Shown piece after piece: positions 56,484 to 63,552 of a DNA stretch of 64,000 bases. A program made the translations under genes and the position numbers. Where the stretch lies: the NCBI RefSeq assembly GCF_947496855.1, contig NZ_CANMED010000004.1, positions 496,001-560,000 on the forward strand, in the 5' to 3' direction. Each line of letters begins with the position of its first letter. Position 1 is the first letter of the stretch. Under the pieces are notes generated by a model. The model saw nothing but the letters and a program-made list of their open reading frames with translations. It was not told the origin of the DNA and ran no database searches. This DNA comes from an uncultured Aquimarina sp. Its GTDB lineage: Bacteria; Bacteroidota; Bacteroidia; Flavobacteriales; Flavobacteriaceae.

Positions 56484-57317
56484 TCATTTTGCTTCTTTGG
56501 TATAAAGATGCACATCGCTTTGCGGAAAAGGTATCGAAATACCATTGGATTCAAGGCGTTTTTTCGCTTCTTCTATTGTGTAAAAATGAATCGCCCAGAA
56601 ATCTTCGTTAAGAGCCCAAAAACGCAATGATAGCGTTACTGCACTATCTCCAAGTTCCGAAACATATATTTCTGGAGCCGGATCTTTAATAACATTTTCC
56701 TGACCGTTAATCAAATCGAGTATAATCTCTTTGGCTTTTTTAATATTACTATCATAAGAAATTCCAATCTCGATCTTACCCCTTCTTCGATCTTCTGAAG
56801 AATAATTAATAATATTGCCATTAGATATTTTTCCATTCGGGATTACAGCTAATTGATTTCCAAAGGTATTTAGCTTAGTAGTGAATATCGAAATCTCTTT
56901 TACTGTACCAGAAACACCTTGTGCTTCTATAAAATCTCCGATCTTAAAGGGTTTAAAGAATAAAATTAACACACCTCCTGCAAAGTTAGAAAGGGATCCT
57001 TGTAGCGCCAATCCTATCGCTAATCCAGCTGCACCCAATATTGCCACAAGAGAAGAAGTTTGCACTCCTAATTGAGTAACAACTAATACAATAAGTAAGA
57101 TTTTAAGACCAATATTTATTAAATCATATAGAAACTTCTCTAATGTTTCATCATAGTCTTTCTTCTGAAAGAATCTACGAAGTGCTCTGCTAAAAATATT
57201 AATAATCCATATCCCTACAAAAAATATGATAATTGCCGAAATTAACCCAGGCAAAAATTCCCAAATCCAATTTACGAATTGATCCCAATTTTCTTTTGTA
57301 AGCCCTAGTTTATCCAT
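56484..57317 (-). CDS. Small-conductance mechanosensitive channel (MscS family)
   Basis: A 277-residue protein with three membrane spans (about 18-40, 63-85 and 88-110). TM3 has the Gly/Ala-rich GAAGLAIGLALQGSLSNFAGG pattern of the pore helix, in two overlapping parts. The beta domain has PFKIGDFIEAQGVSGTV and IPNGKISNGNI. It releases osmolytes on hypo-osmotic shock. The C-terminal domain is the standard cytoplasmic cage. Confidence 0.9.
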   Translation of the reverse strand: MDKLGLTKENWDQFVNWIWEFLPGLISAIIIFFVGIWIINIFSRALRRFFQKKDYDETLEKFLYDLINIGLKILLIVLVVTQLGVQTSSLVAILGAAGLAIGLALQGSLSNFAGGVLILFFKPFKIGDFIEAQGVSGTVKEISIFTTKLNTFGNQLAVIPNGKISNGNIINYSSEDRRRGKIEIGISYDSNIKKAKEIILDLINGQENVIKDPAPEIYVSELGDSAVTLSLRFWALNEDFWAIHFYTIEEAKKRLESNGISIPFPQSDVHLYTKEAK

Positions 57318-57491
57318 GTTATCTAAAGTAATTATTTTCAGGATTCAAAAATAATTGTTATTAATCAAAGTCCTCATTATAACTCTTATAAGTTTTTATT
57401 TCTTTTTTACTGTAAATTCCATTAAGCGTATATTTGATATCTAGCACACATTGAAGAAACAACCATCAAACAAGAAATATACTCAACAACA

Positions 57492-57522
57492 AAAACCATT
57501 CAAATAAATGAATGGTTTTGTT
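57492..57522 (+). terminator. Hairpin, terminator-like
   Basis: AAAACCATTCA (57492-57502) and TGAATGGTTTT (57509-57519) form a perfect 11-bp stem followed by GTTAAT. No plus-strand gene ends nearby, so it may be a relic of a lost gene. Confidence 0.55.
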
Positions 57523-57535
57523 AATCTAAGTGGAA

Positions 57536-57590
57536 GTAAAGCGACAGAGTTCGAACTTGCCAGTAGAGGATATTAGGTTAATTATTTAAA
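57536..57590 (-). other. Possible degraded tRNA 3'-end-like sequence
   Basis: Read on the minus strand, this stretch has GGCAAG, then TTCGAAC, TCTGTCG, CTTTACT and TTCCA: a T-loop core TTCGAAC and a CCA-like end, but the T-stem pairs poorly. It sits between two hairpins next to pseudogenes. Weak. Confidence 0.25.
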
Positions 57591-57623
57591 GATCAAATCT
57601 AAAATTTTTAATGTTTTAAAGAA

Positions 57624-57652
57624 AAATCACACCTTCTTAGAAGGTGTGATTT
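57624..57652. terminator. Perfect hairpin, terminator-like
   Basis: AAATCACACCTT (57624-57635) and AAGGTGTGATTT (57641-57652) are perfect 12-bp arms with a 5-base loop. It lies near the 3' end of the TnpA remnant (stop at 57700). Confidence 0.65.
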
Positions 57653-57699
57653 GGTTAACCTCCATGAGGGAGGGGCTCTAAGGGTAATTAAGATTCTGT

Positions 57700-57843
57700 C
57701 TAAAAATTAAACTTTTGCTGGTTTTCCTCTATCACTTTCTCCTTCTTTTCTTGATCTTTTATATATTTTCTCATCATACCCTCATCTAAACCTACAGTAC
57801 TTGCAAAATATCCTCTTGCCTAAAAATGATTTCCCCAATAAGG
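57700..57843 (-). pseudogene. IS200/IS605 TnpA (Y1 transposase) C-terminal remnant
   Basis: Reads as YWGNHF, stop (TAG at 57820-57822), ARGYFASTVGLDEGMM, RKYIKDQEKKEK, VIEENQQ and FNF then stop. This is the conserved C-terminus of IS200-type Y1 transposases, where YWGNHFWARGYF is usual. The nonsense codon sits exactly at the Trp of FWARG. Upstream the frame runs directly into an aspartokinase-like remnant, so the TnpA 5' part is gone. Confidence 0.85.
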
Positions 57844-58008
57844 ATTTTATTTTAATTTTTTCAGCTAGATCGACTAATTGATTTGTAACACCTAACATTG
57901 CAGAACAAACAATAATTTTTTTCATCATTATCTTTGATCAAAATATTTTTTTTTGCACAAATTTTCAACAAATCTAAGAGATGTTCCGCTAAATTTTAAA
58001 ACTTTCAT
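57844..58008 (-). pseudogene. Frameshifted N-terminal remnant of an aspartokinase
   Basis: An ATG at 58008 begins MKVLKFSGTSLRFVENL, close to the MKVLKFGGTSV start of aspartokinases. A run of A (about 57946-57954 on the plus strand as T) shifts the frame. In the second frame the text continues as DNDEKKIIVCSAM, LGVTNQLVDLAEKIK, matching the VVVSAMSGVTNxL loop that follows the first strand-helix in this family. The sequence then breaks off into the TnpA remnant. So about 55 residues of a protein of more than 400 remain, with one frameshift and the catalytic Gly of KFGG changed to Ser. Confidence 0.75.
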
Positions 58009-58078
58009 ATTAATAGACTCTTATTTAATTAATATTTATCTAATTGAAGTATAGTTGTCAATACAACAAATAAAACTG

Positions 58079-58795
58079 TTAAAATCTTATTTCTTTAATC
58101 CTTATCTTATTAGAGATTCCAGATGCTATTGTACAGTATTTATTTTCTATTTTATAACTCTTGATCTGCCATTCATCATTATTATAAATTGCATGTTGAT
58201 CTTTTATTTTTATATCCAAAAGCGGAATCCCTAATCCTTTTCCGATTGCTTTGGATACAGCTTCTTTAACTGTCCAAAATTCATAAAATCTTGAAGCGCC
58301 ATCTTTATTTATTTTTTGCATTTCATCAAGGTTAAAAACACTATTGAACATTGTTACATCTAGATCATTTATTTCTTCGATGTCGACACCTATTTCTTGC
58401 TTGCTAAAACCACATACTGCTGTATTTCCACTATGCGAAATATTAAAATGTATGTTACTATCTTTCAGATATGGCTTTCCATAGGAATCTTTAAGAAATC
58501 TACTAAACTCTAAAGAGCTTCCACAAAACAGATAATGGCCAAGATATACCAGAAGTTTACCTATCAAACAATTATACCTATCTTGCCATCTCCTATATTT
58601 AAACACCTCATTCTGAAATTTTTCCGGTAAAATATTCAGGTAGTAATTCCAAATTTCGGGATCAAATTTTTCAGTAAAGGTATGATATAAGAGATAGGAT
58701 TCATCTACCTCAATATTCGTTGAAGTATATGTATTATGGTCACTAAACGTTATAGTTCGTGACAAATTTTGCTCACTAATAATATGATTTTCCAT
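58079..58795 (-). CDS. Sfp-type 4'-phosphopantetheinyl transferase
   Basis: A 238-residue protein. NISHSGNTAVCGFS (about 126-139), IGVDIEEI (metal-binding Asp and Glu) and FWTVKEAVSKAIGKGL (about 179-194) are the PPTase signatures, and the length fits the Sfp class used for nonribosomal peptide or polyketide carrier proteins rather than the short AcpS class. It would activate carrier proteins of a biosynthetic cluster. It lies on the same strand as the acylase and exporter genes but about 2.2 kb away. The start at 58795 is the natural ATG. Confidence 0.85.
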   Translation of the reverse strand: MENHIISEQNLSRTITFSDHNTYTSTNIEVDESYLLYHTFTEKFDPEIWNYYLNILPEKFQNEVFKYRRWQDRYNCLIGKLLVYLGHYLFCGSSLEFSRFLKDSYGKPYLKDSNIHFNISHSGNTAVCGFSKQEIGVDIEEINDLDVTMFNSVFNLDEMQKINKDGASRFYEFWTVKEAVSKAIGKGLGIPLLDIKIKDQHAIYNNDEWQIKSYKIENKYCTIASGISNKIRIKEIRF

Positions 58796-59316
58796 ATTTT
58801 ATTATTTTAGTTCACTTTATAGTTTTGGTCTAAAAAGACTGTTAATTTTTTATGATCGAAGTACTCTGAAAAAGTATTGAGCATAGTCGTATCCTGAGTT
58901 ATTACGTAAATAACTCTTAACTATACCATTAGTTTAATCTCTAAGAGCATAACTTTACTTGTAAATTCTCAGTCTTTCTAGTATTTATTCAGAAAATAAA
59001 TTCCTCCTTAATGATTTTTTTATCTTTATTTAATTCCTTTTAAATAACATTTGTTCTTCTTTTTGTGCAGAGTTGTTAAAATTGAAAATAAATACAAATA
59101 GATTTTTTGATATAATTTCTTTTTCTTTCTATTGATTTGATATTCTCATATCTTTAAAAAAACAGATCGTATATAGCAAAACGTTATGAAAAAATTTATA
59201 GTTTTTAATATCAATCTCTTCCAGTTTTAAATTAAAGAATGAACAAAATCTACCATATTCCAAAGAGCACAGTAAATTTTGTTCAAAACATTTATACACT
59301 ATTCTAGTAACATATT
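58796..59316. other. AT-rich intergenic region, no supported gene
   Basis: About 520 bases, strongly AT-rich. A 70-codon TTG-start frame (59129-59341, minus) overlaps the lanthipeptide-like gene in another frame and has no recognisable features. No strong hairpin was seen. Confidence 0.5.
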
Positions 59317-59472
59317 TTATACGCAAAAATGACCTGCACAAGTAAGATCATTTGCCGTATTACATCCTCCAGTATAAGCAGCGATAACCTTTCCTCCTTT
59401 AATCTGGTTTTGTTCTAATCTAGAAATACTAATTTTTTCGAAACTCAATTTGTTTAAATTCTTTTTTTTCAT
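59317..59472 (-). CDS. Class I lanthipeptide-like precursor peptide (double-glycine leader)
   Basis: A 51-residue precursor. The leader MKKKNLNKLSFEKISISRLE, then QNQIKGG (Gly26-Gly27), is the style of Bacteroidota class I lanthipeptide and related natural-product precursors. The core after the GG has Thr34, Thr39 and Thr44 with Cys37, Cys45 and Cys50, so three Thr and three Cys could give up to three thioether rings. Its ATG overlaps the stop of the 111-codon frame upstream (ATGA), implying coupling. No LanB, LanC or LanM gene is recognised in the window. Modification is inferred only. Confidence 0.75.
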   Translation of the reverse strand: MKKKNLNKLSFEKISISRLEQNQIKGGKVIAAYTGGCNTANDLTCAGHFCV

Positions 59473-59804
59473 TTTAATAAAATTTTAGTGAAAATTATCT
59501 CCTTAATCATTTCAAGTCTATTAAGGTTTAGACCTCTATTTATGTAAATAACTCCGTATTTATTTTGACTTAATTTTGAACATTGATTAGGACTGATGTA
59601 CTGGTAATTGCCCTCAATCTTAACGTCTCTTATAAGGTCCCATTCTTTTTCAATACTTTGTGTTATCAAAATAAGATCCTGTAAATTATTACTACTAGTA
59701 AGTCCTGTTAGAATCTTAGTCAGTAACCTTGTTGCTTTTTTGAGCAATTCAACTGTGCCGAATTGATCTTTAGACTTCTGTAAAGTCGCGTAGAGAAAAT
59801 TCAA
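59469..59804 (-). CDS. Hypothetical protein upstream of and overlapping the lanthipeptide-like gene
   Basis: A 111-codon frame with a TTG start; an in-frame TGA lies two codons upstream and there is no ATG near the start. It is mostly helical (TVELLKKATRLLTKIL; IIFTKILLK). No family recognised. Its stop overlaps the ATG of the precursor gene by ATGA. It could be a small maturation or immunity factor, or the remains of a longer gene whose start has decayed. Confidence 0.45.
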   Translation of the reverse strand: MNFLYATLQKSKDQFGTVELLKKATRLLTKILTGLTSSNNLQDLILITQSIEKEWDLIRDVKIEGNYQYISPNQCSKLSQNKYGVIYINRGLNLNRLEMIKEIIFTKILLK

Positions 59805-60163
59805 ACTTCACATCAAACAGGTTAATCTTGAAGATATTGACTGATCTAAATGAATATTTTTTATTTTTAATATTTCAGAAATGTTTTTTTTTCTAAAATT
59901 TAATCTGACAAAAAAAGTTACTATTCATTATTTCTAAATTTTATTCATTCTATTTACTACTGACACTAAAAAAGAATGAAGTTATATTTAACAAAAGAGT
60001 GATTACTAAAAAGCCAAAATTTATTTAAAACAAAATTGAAGTTATTGTCTTTATATTAGATTACAGAAGGCATACTATTTTTCTTCTTAGTTCCTAATAA
60101 TATACTTTTTATAATCTTACATTAATTTTCAGATTAACCATATACTCTAATCCTTACCATTCT

Positions 60164-60325
60164 TTAATCATTATCAAATGTTGGTTCGCTCAAAAAAGAA
60201 AGATTTGACTTTACAAAAAAGTAATTATCATCTTTTCTTATTTCTTTCAAATTGTATTTATTCATGATTTTATTTTTTGATAGCGCTATTCTATTTTCTT
60301 TTTTCATGTTTTTCTTATTTTTCAT
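60164..60325 (-). CDS. Candidate small peptide, possible RiPP-type precursor
   Basis: A 53-codon frame starting MKNKKNMKKENRIALSKNKI, with a second ATG at 60307, and ending SFLSEPTFDND. The basic N-terminal part with NRIALSKNKI resembles the LNKxxI-type leaders of Bacteroidota precursor peptides, but there is no GG and no Cys. Speculative. Confidence 0.3.
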   Translation of the reverse strand: MKNKKNMKKENRIALSKNKIMNKYNLKEIRKDDNYFFVKSNLSFLSEPTFDND

Positions 60326-60553
60326 ATTTTTTAGTTTTAATTATTGTTTATAATAACTACTTTAACAATCAAGACCTTTATCTTTTTTTGGTTATTAAAG
60401 CTTTACACATCGTTATTAAAATACAGGATCTACAACTACTTATTGAATTTCATGAAGTTTTTAACTACATGAAATCATCGTTTTCTTAATCTTAACATAG
60501 CTATAATGAAATTAAAAAAAAAGTAGAGAAAGGTCTTAGGCGCAGCACCTTAT

Positions 60554-60581
60554 AATTGAATTCAATTTATTCGTATACGAA
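60554..60581. promoter_or_regulatory. Two adjacent perfect palindromes
   Basis: AATTGAATTCAATT (60554-60567) and TTCGTATACGAA (60570-60581) are both perfect and almost touching. They could be operator sites, possibly for a plus- or minus-strand transcript starting here. Confidence 0.4.
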
Positions 60582-60612
60582 GTTGATTTCAAGCTTCTTT
60601 TAAAGCACTTTC

Positions 60613-60641
60613 ACAAAATTAATTCATCAAATTAATTTTGT
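60613..60641 (-). terminator. Hairpin downstream of the acylase operon
   Basis: ACAAAATTAATT (60613-60624) and AATTAATTTTGT (60630-60641) are perfect 12-bp arms with loop CATCA. It lies 29 bases past the stop at 60670 on the minus strand. It is low in GC, so termination is possible but not certain. Confidence 0.45.
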
Positions 60642-60669
60642 TCAGTAAATTGATAAAAAAAGATAACAC

Positions 60670-61035
60670 TCAAAATTCTTTATTTCGCATTTTTAGGAAT
60701 ATTAGATTACTTAATTTATAACCAAAAAAGAATAAAACGGAGATATTTATTGCATTAAAAATGGGAAGAAGAATAACTATTAATATTTCTGAAAACCCTA
60801 AATTATTAAGAGCTTCATTTAAATAAAACACCCTTTCTTTAAGCAGGAAATACACTATTGAAAAAGCCAGTATTTCTAAAATAAATACTTTAAAAAAAAC
60901 TTTATTCCTATCGATTATAAATTGAGCAATAAAACCAATTAAAATAGTACTTATTAGTATCAAATTATAGTTATTAAAAACAAACTGTGGTATCAAAGCT
61001 ACCGCGTATGGCAAGTAATTGAGTGTTTTTTTCAT
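60670..61035 (-). CDS. Small four-span membrane protein in the acylase operon
   Basis: A 121-residue protein with about four membrane segments (7-22, 25-42, 48-66 and 82-106). No family recognised. Its ATG overlaps the acylase stop (TAATG), so the two are coupled. A helper for the acylase or exporter is possible but unproven. Confidence 0.65.
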   Translation of the reverse strand: MKKTLNYLPYAVALIPQFVFNNYNLILISTILIGFIAQFIIDRNKVFFKVFILEILAFSIVYFLLKERVFYLNEALNNLGFSEILIVILLPIFNAINISVLFFFGYKLSNLIFLKMRNKEF

Positions 61036-63392
61036 TATTTAAAAGATATTATGTTGTTAATGTTCTTTAATCTATTTGGATTGTTTTCGAATTGCGTTTC
61101 TTTATACGCTCCTTTTCTCCATGATTTCAATTGATCTTTATAATGAACAGAATTAACTTTTCCGCTTTGCCCTCCAGCAAGAATAGTATATGATTTTACA
61201 TTTCCTCTTTTCATAGAGTACACAGATCTAAAAACTGGATGAATTTTTTTCGTATTTAAGTTGATTGTATTAATATTACCTCCTATATTGTTTATTTCTT
61301 GTCCAAACCCAGGAATATGTAGCATATTCTTAATTTTAAAAGAAGAAATGTCTTTGTATGTCTTTTCTTTCCACTTATCTTCAAAATGTAATTTTAAAAC
61401 TGAATCGCTTTCCCTTAGAATAGTATTCAAAATTTCGTTTTTATTCCTACTTCCATCAATTACATATTTATCATCTTTTAAATACTTTAAAAAGTACTTA
61501 AATGCAGGTGCTCTATTTACTTTTAACTGTTCTATTGCAAAATTCTTAGCTTCGATTTCTGTTAACAACCTAATTGTCTCATACACCATAGCAGCAGTAC
61601 TATTTGGTTTCATCTTACCATCCCAAGCTTGTAAAAATGTGACAAGCTCTTTATAATCTTCATCTATTCGGTATTTATCTAGAAGTTCTTTAAATTCAAT
61701 AAAAGAGAAATCTACATCATCTAACTGCATTTTTTGAATACTTTCCAGTTCCCATTGATTATTTTCTTCTAATAAGTTATACATTCGTTTCACTCTATAA
61801 TCGTCTTTTACACCATGATGGCCGAAATATATTTCACTTTGTATGGGTTGTTGATTTGCTGAAAACAGGAATTTTTCATCTGGATTATAATTATACCAGA
61901 GTGTATCAAGATTCTTTTTAGGAATATATTTTAATGATCCATCTATTACTCCCCCTTGATAACCGCTATCTCTTTTCGGTAATTTTCCCGCACATATTAT
62001 TCCTATATTGTCATTAACATCGCTATAAATGAAGTTTTGAGGCGGATACCCATAATCCTTCAAAGCTCCTTTAAAATCATCCCAATTTTCACCATTCATC
62101 ATCTTATACATTGCCTCTACTGAATAACTTTTATTAGAAGCATACCAATGCTGGGCATAATACCCTGTTTCTTCTTTTAATACTTTGCCATGAACCGTAC
62201 TCTTTTCAGTAATTATATGCTCATACCCTCCTTTTAGTTTTATAACATATTCTTTTTCATCAAAAGGAACCCAATTGTTCTCATAATAATATAAACTATC
62301 ATTTTTAACTTTCAATTTATACCTATCTACCAAATCCCATTCGCCATTTGTAATACCCCAGGATATTAAATCATTATGTCCACTTACAATGACCGGTACG
62401 CCTGGAATAGAAAAACCATAAACGTTTAAACTTTCGGAGATCAGGTGTGTCTCATAGAACGCCTCTGGCAACGATAAAAACAAGTGAGGATCATTTGCTA
62501 TTAACGTCGTATTCTCCTTAGTTTTAAGCCTATTAACCGCCCAGTTATTGCTTCCTATTCCTGTATGGAACTTATTAGAATTTATTAAATGATCCCCTAA
62601 GTTTATATTTGAACTTTGTCTAATAGTTTGTTTTGATTCGGCTATTGCCTCCTCCAGCATATTTAGCTCATTCTTTTTTACATCTTTATTTAGTGAAGGT
62701 AAAATGGTTTTTAAATCTTTAGGTTGTAAAGGATAAAAATAGTTCTTTACATCCTCTGAAAGTTCGGCAATGACTTCCTGCTGCTCGATATGGTGATCAA
62801 AATACGTTAAAGACCAACTCATATACCAAGTTGCTAGCAAAGTATATTCAGGTTTCCATTCTCTTGGTTTTTCTCCAATTGCTTTATAAAAAGGGTCTGT
62901 ATTTTCATTATTATCTAAATACGTATTCACTCCTTTTGAATATGCTAGAAGATATTTATAAAATTCTGGAGATTTTTTCCTATAATCTTCTAATAATTCT
63001 TCAGATTTACGATCGAATTCATAGGGTTTCCAGAACGTATCTACTTTTAAAGTTTGCTCCGACATTATCTCAGATAATCTTCCTTGTACTGTTCTGGTAA
63101 TTACTTCCATTTGAAGATATCGATTTTGAGCGTGCATATATCCCAATCCAAAAGCAATATCATTTTGAGTAGTTCCATAAATATGAGGGATACCTAAACT
63201 ATCAACATAGATTTTGGGTTTATAATCCCCTACAAGCTCTTCAATTCCATCTTCTTGAAGAGGAACAGATAGTAATCCTGTTCTATAAGTTAAAAGCTCT
63301 CCAACTGAGTTCAATGGCTTAAACTTACTGCTAGTAAAAAATATCCATGCAAGACATATCACTAGGATAAGTGATGTTTTGATTAGTTTCAT
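61035..63392 (-). CDS. Penicillin acylase-family N-terminal nucleophile hydrolase (PvdQ-like)
   Basis: A 785-residue protein with an N-terminal membrane or signal segment (about 5-22). The alpha-chain region DSLGIPHIYG, then GYMHAQNRYLQME, is typical of penicillin/acylhomoserine lactone acylases. The autoproteolysis site is GIGSNNWAV with nucleophile Ser281, followed by DPHLFLSLPEAFYE and SGHNDLISWGITNG (oxyanion and Asn sites). The family removes acyl chains from amides. With a cyclic-peptide exporter and a PPTase nearby, a role in cutting the fatty acyl chain off a peptide precursor, like PvdQ in pyoverdine, is a good inference. Quorum-signal degradation is the alternative. Confidence 0.85.
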   Translation of the reverse strand: MKLIKTSLILVICLAWIFFTSSKFKPLNSVGELLTYRTGLLSVPLQEDGIEELVGDYKPKIYVDSLGIPHIYGTTQNDIAFGLGYMHAQNRYLQMEVITRTVQGRLSEIMSEQTLKVDTFWKPYEFDRKSEELLEDYRKKSPEFYKYLLAYSKGVNTYLDNNENTDPFYKAIGEKPREWKPEYTLLATWYMSWSLTYFDHHIEQQEVIAELSEDVKNYFYPLQPKDLKTILPSLNKDVKKNELNMLEEAIAESKQTIRQSSNINLGDHLINSNKFHTGIGSNNWAVNRLKTKENTTLIANDPHLFLSLPEAFYETHLISESLNVYGFSIPGVPVIVSGHNDLISWGITNGEWDLVDRYKLKVKNDSLYYYENNWVPFDEKEYVIKLKGGYEHIITEKSTVHGKVLKEETGYYAQHWYASNKSYSVEAMYKMMNGENWDDFKGALKDYGYPPQNFIYSDVNDNIGIICAGKLPKRDSGYQGGVIDGSLKYIPKKNLDTLWYNYNPDEKFLFSANQQPIQSEIYFGHHGVKDDYRVKRMYNLLEENNQWELESIQKMQLDDVDFSFIEFKELLDKYRIDEDYKELVTFLQAWDGKMKPNSTAAMVYETIRLLTEIEAKNFAIEQLKVNRAPAFKYFLKYLKDDKYVIDGSRNKNEILNTILRESDSVLKLHFEDKWKEKTYKDISSFKIKNMLHIPGFGQEINNIGGNINTINLNTKKIHPVFRSVYSMKRGNVKSYTILAGGQSGKVNSVHYKDQLKSWRKGAYKETQFENNPNRLKNINNIISFK

Positions 63393-63552
63393 TTGTAAAA
63401 ATTAAAAGTTATTGAGAAATAAGATTGAAAACCGGTTTTGGTTTAGAATAAAAAAGATCTGCCATAAAACCTGTTAAATAAAAAATCAATAATTAAAGAG
63501 AATACAGGTATTAAAGCTTGTCCGAGGCTTTAATTTTGAATATAAATTAGTT
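63393..63552. other. Spacer between the acylase and exporter genes
   Basis: 160 bases, AT-rich; no gene seen. A promoter for the acylase could lie here. Confidence 0.4.

Larger units (their letters stand above)
59805..60669. other. AT-rich intergenic region with palindromes and one candidate small ORF
   Basis: About 865 bases. It holds a minus-strand small ORF (60164-60325), perfect palindromes at 60554-60567 and 60570-60581, and a 12-bp stem at 60613-60641. A plus-strand 70-codon frame (60277-60489) is hydrophobic only because it mirrors the Lys/Asn-rich minus-strand frame, and is not supported. Confidence 0.5.

Noticed and set aside
57318..57699. Intact tRNA gene
   Set aside because: Only a T-loop and CCA-like end can be seen and the T-stem pairs poorly; no D-arm or anticodon arm.
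59129..59341. 70-codon minus-strand frame after the lanthipeptide-like gene
   Set aside because: It starts at TTG inside the precursor gene in another frame, has no recognised feature and ends in AT-rich DNA.
60277..60489. Hydrophobic 70-codon plus-strand frame
   Set aside because: Its Phe/Leu/Tyr-rich sequence is the mirror of a Lys/Asn-rich minus-strand stretch; no start context and no family.
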